17,556 nucleotides of DNA from contig CAJUHQ010000075.1 in NCBI GenBank assembly GCA_910586095.1, positions 1 through 17,556 of the forward strand, read 5' to 3'. Every line of letters starts with the position of its first letter. Position 1 is the stretch's first letter. This document shows positions 1 through 7,686 of this stretch, piece after piece. The DNA is from an uncultured Lachnospiraceae bacterium (GTDB taxonomy: Bacteria > Bacillota > Clostridia > Lachnospirales > Lachnospiraceae). Under the pieces are notes generated by a model. It worked only from the letters and a program-made list of their open reading frames with translations, was not told the origin of the DNA and searched no databases. A program made the translations under genes and the position numbers.

Positions 1-119
1 TCAGCAGGCGTACAAATCAGGATGGTGAAATTTTATATTTCACATTAACTCCCATCTGCCTGCTTCAGCAGGCGTACAAATCAGGATGGTGAAATTTTAT
101 ATTTCACATTAACTCCCAT
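1..119. repeat. 64-bp tandem repeat, two copies, hairpin-forming
   Basis: Positions 1-55 and 65-119 are identical; the first copy is followed by 9 more bases (56-64), giving a 64-bp period. Each unit is itself an imperfect inverted repeat. In copy 1 the arms are AGCAGGC (3-9) with GCCTGCT (58-64), GATG (21-24) with CATC (53-56), and GTGAAAT (25-31) with ATTTCAC (37-43) around a 5-nt loop. Copy 2 lacks the same right arm, but CAGGCGT (69-75) can pair with ACGCCTG (129-135), so the outer stem is kept. The array begins at the window edge and may continue to the left. It lies downstream of the minus-strand gene at 195-1226. Function unknown. Confidence 0.9.
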
Positions 120-122
120 AAT

Positions 123-141
123 AAAAAAACGCCTGGTTTTT
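123..141 (-). terminator. Weak terminator-like hairpin after the DUF5050-like gene
   Basis: Read on the minus strand, AAAAAC, a 5-nt loop and GTTTTT are followed by further T residues, about 55 nt beyond the stop of the gene at 195-1226. The stem is only 6 bp and almost all A-T, so it would be a poor intrinsic terminator on its own. The neighbouring repeat hairpins could assist. Confidence 0.3.
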
Positions 142-194
142 CAATCTAGTATGCCCAATTATTATTTATTTTATCCCTTTATAAAAACTATACC

Positions 195-1226
195 TTATTT
201 TTTGGTGTGAGCATTGGTAGCAGCTAAGGCAGCAGCATCAAAAGTTGTCACATTTAAGGGGCCATAAGCAGGGGTCTTATAGACAGGGGTATCACTGCCA
301 AAAGCCGTAAAATAGACAAATTGAGAAGTAGAACTAATAAAATGATATGCACCTTCAGCGACTACTTGCATATCAGAACCATCACGGCGGATACGCTTCA
401 ACTGAGGCGTGTCACCTGAGGTTTGATAATATATAAAATTGTCAGTGACATTAATTAGATCTGTTCGATCACTATCTAGCAATGTTTTTGTACCATCTAC
501 CATATTCAGACTAATCAGAGAATAATTATCATGAATATCAATACCATATACCATCACACCTTCAATAGTTGGCATGTAAACATCGTCGGGAAGTACTTGA
601 CGTGTATTTCCATTGCGAAGATCTAATGCCATTAGATGAAGGTTTTCTTGGTTATTGATATAATAAAAATTCGAGTTCTGCACACTGACAGGCAGAATGT
701 CGAGAGGTAATATTGTTTCCTTTGTTTTGCCATCTGTAGAAACTCTTTTAAGAGAACTATCATTTCCACATGTATAATATACATCATTGTCGGCAAGGAT
801 CACATATTTGCCTAACACACGATCGAGACACACATTGTTATGTAGATTATCTATTTGTATGCGAAATACCCCTGTAGCATTGAGCAAAGAACCTAAGCCA
901 GAGTCGGAAACAGAACCATTTTGATAATAGTAAAGGAATTTGCTATCAGCATTGATACTAGATACAGAGGTTCCAAGTAATCGTTTTATATCAGATTCGT
1001 CTGAGTTCATAGAGTACAAGGCATATCCATCGTAAGGATTTGCAAAATATACGACACCATCTTTCTCACAAAACAGTCCTCCATTGTAGAGATTTCCAGT
1101 AGTATTACCTACTGTTCCCTCTGGGTTTTTTGGCACACTTTTCCGAACATATGAAAAAACGACCAAAGCAGTAACAAGTAGTACAATACAGACAATGCAA
1201 ATGATAGTAATTATCTTTTTCTTCAT
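195..1226 (-). CDS. Membrane-anchored DUF5050-like extracytoplasmic protein
   Basis: This 343-aa protein starts with a short lysine-rich n-region and one hydrophobic segment (about residues 5-27) with no obvious cleavage site or lipobox, so it is probably an N-terminal anchor with the rest outside the cell. The remainder contains recurring blocks of the type 'YYY/FYYIN...L...L...DG...K' spaced roughly 40-50 residues apart, for example around VVYFANPYDGYALYSMN and FIYYQTSGDTPQLKRIRRDG. This is the pattern of DUF5050 / low-density-lipoprotein-receptor-like beta-propeller repeats common in Clostridia. No catalytic residues are evident; a binding or scaffold role is inference. The start is supported by AGGAGGA at 1234-1240. 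It is transcribed divergently from pheA; a TATAAT (1254-1259, minus strand) lies just upstream, but with only a poor -35. Confidence 0.7.
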   Translation of the reverse strand: MKKKIITIICIVCIVLLVTALVVFSYVRKSVPKNPEGTVGNTTGNLYNGGLFCEKDGVVYFANPYDGYALYSMNSDESDIKRLLGTSVSSINADSKFLYYYQNGSVSDSGLGSLLNATGVFRIQIDNLHNNVCLDRVLGKYVILADNDVYYTCGNDSSLKRVSTDGKTKETILPLDILPVSVQNSNFYYINNQENLHLMALDLRNGNTRQVLPDDVYMPTIEGVMVYGIDIHDNYSLISLNMVDGTKTLLDSDRTDLINVTDNFIYYQTSGDTPQLKRIRRDGSDMQVVAEGAYHFISSTSQFVYFTAFGSDTPVYKTPAYGPLNVTTFDAAALAATNAHTKK

Positions 1227-1298
1227 AAAAAAATCCTCCTTATATATTTTTGCATTATAAATGTAGAATGATACTTACAATTGCCTTACGAAGCAGCT

Positions 1299-1379
1299 CA
1301 AGTTTACGGTCACAATGCAAACATAAACTTGGATGTCCATGCGGCCTGAAATGATATATGGCATTTCAGGAATTGCATG
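1299..1379 (+). other. Compound stem-loop, possible dispersed element or RNA structure
   Basis: Two adjacent inverted repeats are visible. The first is CAAGTTTA (1299-1306) with TAAACTTG (1324-1331). After GGAT comes the second, with outer arms CATGC (1338-1342) and GCATG (1375-1379) and a perfect inner 9-bp stem CCTGAAATG (1345-1353) with CATTTCAGG (1362-1370), loop 8 nt. There is no T-run, so it is not an intrinsic terminator. The order (AAGTTT/AAACTT stem, GGAT, CATGC/GCATG stem) is also found on the minus strand at 11047-11101. Confidence 0.55.
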
Positions 1380-1578
1380 ATGTGAGTTTACTATCATTAT
1401 AAATAAAATATAAGAAAATGAAAAGACAAACTTTATATGGTATGATATACTAATTAAAATACCAGTGACAATTCAGATACCTTCATTCTTATATGTATCT
1501 GACAATCTATCACAAAACATTGAATAACATATTTTTAGTATATGTATATTGTATACACTGATATGTATTCACTATTCT

Positions 1579-1606
1579 TTGATATAGTCAACACGATACA
1601 TATATA
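1579..1606 (+). promoter_or_regulatory. Candidate promoter of pheA
   Basis: TTGATA (1579-1584) and TATATA (1601-1606) are separated by 16 bp, which would place the transcription start about 40-45 nt before the chosen pheA ATG. The whole region is AT-rich and other boxes exist, for example TATACT at 1446-1451, so this is one candidate among several. Confidence 0.4.
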
Positions 1607-1656
1607 GGCCTGTCTGAACTGTTACAACTATTGTAAGAGAAGTGGAGGATAAGCCA

Positions 1657-2781
1657 ATGGACTTATTAGAATTGAGGGCGGCACTTGATGAGATAGACCG
1701 CCAGATTGTAGAACTCTATGAAAAGAGAATGGATGTGTGCAGTCAAGTGGCAGCATACAAAATAGAGACCGGAAAACGTGTGTTTGATAAGGAGCGCGAG
1801 CAACAAAAGCTTCAGGCCGTAAGTAGCATGACGCACAGTGAGTTTAATGCACATGGAATAAAAGATTTGTTTGAACAAATTATGGCGATTAGCAGAAAAC
1901 TTCAGTATCAGATGATTGCCGAACAAAAGAAAACAGGGCGGTTATCCTTTACAGAGATCGATGAGATTGGTTCCACAAATTGTAGAGTAGTGTTCCAAGG
2001 TGCTGAAGGTGCTTATGCACAAGCCGCTATGATGGAATATTTTGGACAACAAGTAGACTATTTTAACGTAGATACATTTCGGGATGCCATGCTTGCGATT
2101 GACGAAGGAAGTGCAGATTTTGCAGTCCTTCCAATAGAAAATTCTTCGGCTGGTATTGTGAGTGAAATCTATGATCTACTAGTCGAATTTGAAAATTATA
2201 TTGTAGGAGAACAAATTATTAAGATCGAACATTGTCTACTAGCGCTTCCTGGAACAAAACAAACACAGATCAAAACAGTATATTCTCATCCACAATCTTT
2301 GATGCAGAGTGCGCATTATTTGTTTGAAAAAGGCTGGCAGCAAATCAGTATGAAAAACAATGCTTTTGCCGCCAAAAAAGTGGCTGATGATAAGGATATG
2401 ACACAGGCGGCTATCGCGGGTGAGACTGCTGCTAACATTTACGGATTAGATATCTTAGAACGAGGCGTGAATGATGTAAAAGGCAATTCGACACGTTTCA
2501 TTATTGTCACAAACCAGAAAGTATTTGTCAAGAAGGCTTCCAAAATAAGCTTATGTTTTGAGGTTAGTCATGAAAGTGGAGCATTATATCACGCATTGTC
2601 TCATTTGATGTACAATGGGCTTAACATGACAAAAATTGAATCGCGCCCTCTAATTGGCAGAAATTGGGAATATCGGTTTTTCCTTGATTTTGAGGGAAAT
2701 CTGACAGACAGTGCCGTAAAAAATGCACTGAGGGGATTACGTGAAGAGACTAGAAATATGAAAATACTTGGGAATTATTAA
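1657..2781 (+). CDS. pheA: Bifunctional chorismate mutase / prephenate dehydratase (P-protein)
   Basis: It converts chorismate to prephenate and then phenylpyruvate, the committed cytoplasmic steps of phenylalanine synthesis. Three domains are visible in 374 aa. The AroQ-type chorismate mutase (about 1-85) keeps R7, R24, K35, D44 and E48 in the expected spacing. The prephenate dehydratase domain (about 103-285) has FQGAEGAYAQ, LPIENSSAG, SHPQSLMQS and the active-site S-T-R-F (T279-R280-F281). A C-terminal ACT domain (about 293-374) carries GAL and ESRP (328-331), the phenylalanine-binding motif, so feedback inhibition by Phe is expected. The reading frame is open from a GTG at 1642, but GGAGG at 1644-1648 lies 8 nt before ATG 1657 and decides the start. 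No terminator is seen before the ppx gene 117 bp downstream, so read-through is possible. Confidence 0.95.
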   Translation: MDLLELRAALDEIDRQIVELYEKRMDVCSQVAAYKIETGKRVFDKEREQQKLQAVSSMTHSEFNAHGIKDLFEQIMAISRKLQYQMIAEQKKTGRLSFTEIDEIGSTNCRVVFQGAEGAYAQAAMMEYFGQQVDYFNVDTFRDAMLAIDEGSADFAVLPIENSSAGIVSEIYDLLVEFENYIVGEQIIKIEHCLLALPGTKQTQIKTVYSHPQSLMQSAHYLFEKGWQQISMKNNAFAAKKVADDKDMTQAAIAGETAANIYGLDILERGVNDVKGNSTRFIIVTNQKVFVKKASKISLCFEVSHESGALYHALSHLMYNGLNMTKIESRPLIGRNWEYRFFLDFEGNLTDSAVKNALRGLREETRNMKILGNY

Positions 2782-2898
2782 TTGTGTGTGACAAAGAGAT
2801 GAGAGATTTTTTAGTTTTCATTTCCAAATTTGTGCCTGATAGCATATGAATAAGTTCGTATTAAACTCGCACACTCAGAAAGGAGCATGATTATAAAC

Positions 2899-4461
2899 AT
2901 GGCATATAAAACATTTGCGGCGATTGATGTAGGCTCTTATGAACTCGCCATGAAAATTTATGAGATCTCAACGAAAAATGGAATTAAACAAATAGACCAC
3001 ATTCGACATAAGATTGAATTAGGAACCGATTCCTATTTTACAGGAAAAATTAGCAATGATAGGGTGGATGAATTATGTCGGTTGTTGGGTGAATTCACAG
3101 AAATTATGAAGTCTTACAAAGTCGATGACTGTAAGGCATATGGAACTAGTGCCATCAGAGAAACACAAAATTCTATTATTTTATTAGACCAAATACAAAC
3201 TCGAACCGGAATTCGTATTGAAGTTTTGAGCAATTCAGAACAAAGGTTTTTAGATTATAAGTCTGTGGCATCAAAGGGACGCGATTTTCAAAATATTATA
3301 GAAAAAAGTACTGCATTTGTTGACATCGGTGGAGGAAGTATACAAATTTCCCTCTTTGATGAGGACAGCTTAGTGACTTCTCAGAATATTCGACCAGGAG
3401 TCTTGCGAATGAGAGAAGAACTAACGCGCGTATCTTATAAAAGTCATCAGCTTGAAGATATTGTGGAAGAAATGGTTTGTGACAGTCTTGAAAGCTTTAA
3501 GGAAATGTTTATTCACGACAAAAAAATACAAAATATCATTTTGGTAGATGACTATGTATCATTGATTTTACAACGAGATTATCTAGAAACCAACAAAAGA
3601 GGGCATGTAAACACAGAAACTTTTTTGCAATTTGTAGATACACTCAAAAAGAAAAAAACCCAAGAAATTGCGTTATCTTTGGGATTAGCACAGGAAAATA
3701 TAGCACTATTAAATCTGTCAGCACTAATGATTAAACATTTGGTAAAAATTTTAGGAGCAGAAATGTTGTGGGCGCCTGGTGTCTGTTTGTGTGATGGTAT
3801 GGCTTATGAGTATGCAGAAAACAATAAATTACTGGCATCCGATGCAGATGGAGTTTCCCATGATTTTGAGCAGGATATTTTGGATTGCGCAAGGGATATT
3901 AATAGACGCTATCAAAGTGTGGAACATCGCACACGTGAAAGAGAAAAAATTGCACTCAATATTTTTGACAGCCTAGAGAAAAAGCACGGACTATCAAAAC
4001 GCGATCGACTGTTGTTACAATTGGCAGCCATTCTCAGCGAATGTGGTAGATACATAAGTCTTTCTAATGCAGCAGAGAGCTCTTATAATATTATTCTGGC
4101 AACAGAGATTATTGGACTTTCTCATCTAGAGCGGGCAATTGTGGCAAATCTTGTTCGATATTCTACAGAAACGTTTGAGTATCATGAAGTACTTGGACGC
4201 GTGACAAAACTAGATAAGACATCTTATCTAAGAATTGCTAAACTCACTGCAATTATAAGGCTTGCAGAAGGTTTGGATCTCAGTCACAAGGGAAAATTTG
4301 ACAATCTGAATGTATCAATTGAGAGTGATACTCTCATACTTCATATAGAAACCAATGCAGATATGACATTAGAATTTGGGCTTTTTGGTAGATATGCAAC
4401 CTTTTTTGAGGAAGTTTACAATATCAAACCTGTAATCAGACAAAAGAAAAGTAATATATGA
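2899..4461 (+). CDS. ppx: Ppx/GppA-family phosphatase with degenerate C-terminal HD-like domain
   Basis: Members of this ASKHA family hydrolyse inorganic polyphosphate or pppGpp; placement directly before ppk1 favours polyphosphate. The N-terminal actin-like half (about 1-300) has phosphate-1 motif IDVGSYEL (9-16), the catalytic-Glu motif TSAIRET (E88) and DIGGGSIQ (142-149). The canonical forms are closer to DLGSNS and DIGGGSTE, so the motifs are divergent. The C-terminal part (about 320-490) aligns with the HD-like domain of Ppx, but where HD would stand the sequence is S380-E381 and no downstream His cluster follows, so metal binding there is unlikely. The start is a judgement: AGGAG at 2881-2885 is 1 nt from ATG 2887 and 13 nt from ATG 2899. 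The second gives the family-typical N-terminus MAYKTFAAIDVGS (520 aa). It probably forms an operon with ppk1, 51 bp downstream. Confidence 0.85.
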   Translation: MAYKTFAAIDVGSYELAMKIYEISTKNGIKQIDHIRHKIELGTDSYFTGKISNDRVDELCRLLGEFTEIMKSYKVDDCKAYGTSAIRETQNSIILLDQIQTRTGIRIEVLSNSEQRFLDYKSVASKGRDFQNIIEKSTAFVDIGGGSIQISLFDEDSLVTSQNIRPGVLRMREELTRVSYKSHQLEDIVEEMVCDSLESFKEMFIHDKKIQNIILVDDYVSLILQRDYLETNKRGHVNTETFLQFVDTLKKKKTQEIALSLGLAQENIALLNLSALMIKHLVKILGAEMLWAPGVCLCDGMAYEYAENNKLLASDADGVSHDFEQDILDCARDINRRYQSVEHRTREREKIALNIFDSLEKKHGLSKRDRLLLQLAAILSECGRYISLSNAAESSYNIILATEIIGLSHLERAIVANLVRYSTETFEYHEVLGRVTKLDKTSYLRIAKLTAIIRLAEGLDLSHKGKFDNLNVSIESDTLILHIETNADMTLEFGLFGRYATFFEEVYNIKPVIRQKKSNI

Positions 4462-4512
4462 GACAAAAACAATGAAAAAGAAATGAATCTATGCGAATGG
4501 GGTGAAAGAAGA

Positions 4513-6711
4513 ATGGGCAACAAAACTAGTAAGACCGATAATCGGATAGACTATAGTAAGTCTGAATACTATTATAACAGAGAATTAAGTTGGATCGCAT
4601 TCAATAATCGTGTGCTAGGAGAAGCACGTGACAAGACGCTTCCTTTGTTTGAGCGCATTAAATTTTTAAGTATTACGGCATCAAATCTCGATGAATTTTT
4701 TATGGTGCGTGTAGCTTCCTTAAAGGATATGGTCAATGCGGGTTACACCAAAAAAGACATTGCCGGAATGACACCGACAGACCAGCTTGAAGCAGTGAAT
4801 AGAGCTACACATGAATTAGTCCATACACAGTATGCTACATACAATCGTTCGCTGCTTCCTCTGTTGGCTCAAAATGGACTTACAGTAGTGGAAAAGCATG
4901 AGGAATTAACAAAGGTAGATAAAGTATTTGTAGATCGCTATTTTCAAGACAATGTATATCCAGTGCTCACACCAATGGCAGTGGATTCCTCTAGACCTTT
5001 CCCATTGATCCGAAATAAATCTCTAAATCTTGGCGCTTTGGTATCAAGAAAAGAGGAAAAAGTTAGACGACACTTATTTAATAAAAAATCTGTTCAAGGT
5101 AAAGAAGTAGAATTTGCTACAGTACAAGTACCCAGTGTTTTGCCGCGTATCGTACAACTTCCAGAGGCCAAGGATGGTTCAAAACGTGTCATTTTATTAG
5201 AACAAATTATCGAACGAAATATGGACAAGCTTTTTTTGAACTATAATATAGAATGTGTGTTTCCTTTTAGAATTATGAGAAATGCAGATTTTTCTCTTGA
5301 GGAAGAGGATGCAGAGGATTTGTTGAAAGAAATTGAAAAGCAGCTAAAGAAGCGGCAGTGGGGAGAGGCTATTCGTCTCGAGGTGGAAGACGGCATAGAG
5401 AAACGCCTACTCGCCATTATTCAGAGAGAACTGATGATAGAGGACAGAGATATCTATAATATTCCTGGACCATTAGATCTGACATTTTTAATGAAAATGT
5501 ATGGCCTTTCTGGATTTGAACATCTAAAAAACAAACCTTACATTCCACAGCCAGTACCAGGACTTGAACCAGGTTCAGATCTTTTTGAAAAGATCTGTGA
5601 GCAGGATATTTTATTACATCATCCTTATCAAACATTTTCTCCAGTAGTAGACTTTATCAAACAGGCTGCACGCGATCCGCGTGTGCTGGCAATCAAACAA
5701 ACGCTGTATCGCGTTAGTGGCAATTCACCGATTATCGCAGCGTTAGCACAGGCCGCAGAAAATGGCAAGCAAGTTTCTGTGCTTGTGGAGTTAAAGGCAC
5801 GCTTCGACGAAGAAAACAATATTGTATGGGCAAAAAAATTAGAGAAGGCAGGATGTCATGTTATATATGGATTAGTAGGCTTAAAGACTCATTGTAAAAT
5901 CACCCTAGTCGTTCGACGTGAGGAAGAAGGGATTCGACGCTATGTACATTTAGCTACAGGAAATTACAATGATGCTACAGCAAAACTTTATACAGATTTA
6001 GGTCTTTTTACCTGCAACGAAGCAATTGGCGAGGATGCTACGGCTGTATTTAACATGCTTTCTGGATATTCTGAACCTCTTGGATGGAATCATCTAGCAT
6101 TGGCACCATTATGGCTCAAGGATAAATTTTTGTACTTAATTGAGCGTGAAAAACAGAATGCAATAGAGAACAGAAGTTCACATATAGTTGCTAAACTCAA
6201 TTCACTGTGTGATCCAGATATTATTAAGGCATTGTATGAGGCAGCGGCGGCAGGCGTGCAAATTCAGTTGATTGTTCGAGGAATCTGTTGTCTGCGAACA
6301 GGAGTAGAAGGCACAAATGATAAGATTGAAGTGCGTTCTATTGTAGGAAATTTTCTGGAGCATGCACGTATATTTTATTTTGAAAATGCGGGAGATCCAG
6401 AACTATATATGTCGAGTGCTGATTGGATGCCACGCAACTTAGAACGAAGAGTCGAGATTCTCTTTCCAATATTGACACCCGAATTAAAGGAAAAGGTATG
6501 GCATGTGTTGGAAGTCCAGCTTAGTGATACCCAAAAAGCACAGTTTTTAAAACCGGATGGCAGTTATGGGAAATATAGTGGCAGTGGAAAGGACTCACAC
6601 AATGCGCAGGAAGAGTTTTGTAGTGAGTACATGGCATTGGCAGCCAAAAAGGAAAAAGATGGTAAACAGGCTAGAACCTTTAAACCAGAATATAATCAAT
6701 CGCAATTATAG
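4513..6711 (+). CDS. ppk1: Polyphosphate kinase 1
   Basis: PPK1 reversibly transfers the gamma-phosphate of ATP to growing inorganic polyphosphate via a phosphohistidine. The 732-aa length is normal. The N-terminal domain has NRELSWIAFNNRVL (22-35) and ASNLDEFFMVRVA. The two phospholipase-D-like catalytic domains carry the two expected histidines: H460 in GLKTHCK (the autophosphorylated site, equivalent to E. coli H435) and H617 in VGNFLEHARI (equivalent to H592). The frame opens at ATG 4483, but a GGTGA-type ribosome site (4501-4505) 7 nt before ATG 4513, and the lack of one before 4483, favour the latter. maf begins 20 bp after its stop, so ppx, ppk1 and maf look co-transcribed. The C-terminal 45 or so residues are polar and probably disordered. 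Confidence 0.95.
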   Translation: MGNKTSKTDNRIDYSKSEYYYNRELSWIAFNNRVLGEARDKTLPLFERIKFLSITASNLDEFFMVRVASLKDMVNAGYTKKDIAGMTPTDQLEAVNRATHELVHTQYATYNRSLLPLLAQNGLTVVEKHEELTKVDKVFVDRYFQDNVYPVLTPMAVDSSRPFPLIRNKSLNLGALVSRKEEKVRRHLFNKKSVQGKEVEFATVQVPSVLPRIVQLPEAKDGSKRVILLEQIIERNMDKLFLNYNIECVFPFRIMRNADFSLEEEDAEDLLKEIEKQLKKRQWGEAIRLEVEDGIEKRLLAIIQRELMIEDRDIYNIPGPLDLTFLMKMYGLSGFEHLKNKPYIPQPVPGLEPGSDLFEKICEQDILLHHPYQTFSPVVDFIKQAARDPRVLAIKQTLYRVSGNSPIIAALAQAAENGKQVSVLVELKARFDEENNIVWAKKLEKAGCHVIYGLVGLKTHCKITLVVRREEEGIRRYVHLATGNYNDATAKLYTDLGLFTCNEAIGEDATAVFNMLSGYSEPLGWNHLALAPLWLKDKFLYLIEREKQNAIENRSSHIVAKLNSLCDPDIIKALYEAAAAGVQIQLIVRGICCLRTGVEGTNDKIEVRSIVGNFLEHARIFYFENAGDPELYMSSADWMPRNLERRVEILFPILTPELKEKVWHVLEVQLSDTQKAQFLKPDGSYGKYSGSGKDSHNAQEEFCSEYMALAAKKEKDGKQARTFKPEYNQSQL

Positions 6712-6731
6712 AAAGGGGTATAGACAGATAA

Positions 6732-7319
6732 ATGGTCAGATATGTGCTTGCTTCTGCATCTCCTAGACGCAGAGAACTTTTAGAACAGATTGGCATCTCT
6801 TTTGAGGTGATCCCAACAACTAAAGATGAAATCATCACACAAAGTATTCCTGAAAAGATTGTAGAATCACTTTCTTATGATAAGGCTCATGAAATAGCAA
6901 AATCATATACCAACGACAATCAAGACACGATTGTCATTATTGGAGCAGATACAGTAGTAGCTTTTCAGGGAGAAGTTATGGGAAAACCACAGGAGGAAGC
7001 CGACGCTGTTCGTATGCTTTTAAAGCTTCAGGGCAACACACATCAAGTATACACAGGAGTGACATTGATTGTTCTACAAAATAATAGTGAACATACGGTT
7101 ACATTTCATGAAAGAACAGATGTTTATATGTACCCTGTCACAACCGATCAAATTAAAGCCTATGTGGCAACAAAAGAGCCAATGGATAAGGCAGGCGCTT
7201 ATGGCATACAAGGAAAGTTTGCTGTATATATCAAAAAAATAGACGGGGAGTACAACAATGTGGTGGGGCTTCCTGTGGCGAGAATGATGCAGGAACTTAT
7301 CAGATTGGGGCTTGCATAG
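6732..7319 (+). CDS. maf: Maf family nucleoside triphosphate pyrophosphatase
   Basis: Maf proteins hydrolyse non-canonical or pyrimidine nucleoside triphosphates (dTTP, UTP, modified bases) to monophosphate and pyrophosphate and have been linked to septum-formation arrest. The 195-aa protein shows all family motifs in order: the N-terminal nucleotide loop ASASPRRRELL (8-18), GADTVV with the catalytic Asp (D73), YTGVTL, DKAGAYGIQG and the closing NNVVGLPV. Which substrate subclass it belongs to cannot be decided by eye. An AAAGGGG ribosome site at 6712-6718 sits 13 nt before ATG 6732, longer than usual, but the family N-terminus supports this start. It lies in the polyphosphate gene cluster, 20 bp after ppk1 and 56 bp before the next gene. 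Confidence 0.93.
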   Translation: MVRYVLASASPRRRELLEQIGISFEVIPTTKDEIITQSIPEKIVESLSYDKAHEIAKSYTNDNQDTIVIIGADTVVAFQGEVMGKPQEEADAVRMLLKLQGNTHQVYTGVTLIVLQNNSEHTVTFHERTDVYMYPVTTDQIKAYVATKEPMDKAGAYGIQGKFAVYIKKIDGEYNNVVGLPVARMMQELIRLGLA

Positions 7320-7375
7320 GTTCCCATAAACTGTTACAGTAATAGTATAAAAAAAGTCGGAAAGGAGGGGTGAGT

Positions 7376-7639
7376 ATGCATGAGTTTGATGAGGCGGTCC
7401 TTACTTGTTTCCTAAAAAATCAGCTTCAGCTTCTACCTGAGAAGGTAGCAGAAAATATTGATGAGGCAGAGGCATTCCTTGAGGAATCTATGGCAGTTGT
7501 AGTCGATTCAATAGATGAAGTGTGGGAGTATTTTGATGAGGAAGGCGTGGATCTTGAAGGCCAGGAAAAGGAGGAGATCATAGAAGCTCCCGAGGTATTT
7601 GACATTGGTGATGGCAGATACTTGATTGTCGAGAGCTAA
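7376..7639 (+). CDS. Small highly acidic protein of unknown function
   Basis: I do not recognise this 87-aa protein. It has 27 Asp/Glu against 4 Lys/Arg, no hydrophobic segment long enough for a membrane helix and no signal peptide, so a soluble cytoplasmic protein is expected. The N-terminal two thirds look helical with regular hydrophobic spacing (VLTCFL, VAENI, AFLEESMAVVVDSI). The C-terminus, DIGDGRYLIVES, looks like a beta hairpin. A GTG at 7370 would lie inside the ribosome site; AAGGAGGGG (7362-7370) places ATG 7376 at an ideal 7-nt distance. The strong ribosome site suggests efficient translation. It lies between maf and the 708-aa unknown protein, in the same direction and probably the same transcript. 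A real gene is likely; the function is not inferable. Confidence 0.75.
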   Translation: MHEFDEAVLTCFLKNQLQLLPEKVAENIDEAEAFLEESMAVVVDSIDEVWEYFDEEGVDLEGQEKEEIIEAPEVFDIGDGRYLIVES

Positions 7640-7686
7640 AGCAAATAAACAAAAAATAAAGAAAAGATAGGAAAAGGTAAGAGAAC

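Larger units (their letters stand above)
1227..1656. other. Divergent intergenic region (430 bp) between the DUF5050-like gene and pheA
   Basis: No plausible coding sequence was found. The left part holds the ribosome site and a possible TATAAT -10 (1254-1259, read on minus) for the leftward gene. The middle holds a compound stem-loop (1299-1379, listed separately). The right part, 1400-1610, is very AT-rich with several promoter-like boxes. No T-box consensus, leader peptide or recognisable riboswitch was seen ahead of pheA. Confidence 0.6.

Noticed and set aside
17..119. A 12-codon minus-strand reading frame (ATG to TGA) in each copy of the tandem repeat (17-55 and 81-119)
   Set aside because: It is only 12 codons, has no proper ribosome site, and its codons coincide with the hairpin arms; the fold explains the conservation better than coding.
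1..119. CRISPR array
   Set aside because: The repeats are adjacent 64-bp units with no variable spacers, and no cas genes are nearby.
1400..1656. T-box or phenylalanine leader peptide controlling pheA
   Set aside because: No T-box AGGGTGGNACCGCG consensus, no run of Phe codons and no terminator were found ahead of the gene.
5576..5597. Perfect 10-bp inverted repeat (CAGATCTTTT / AAAAGATCTG) inside ppk1
   Set aside because: It lies in well-conserved coding sequence (SDLFEKICE) with nothing around it to suggest a regulatory role; probably chance.
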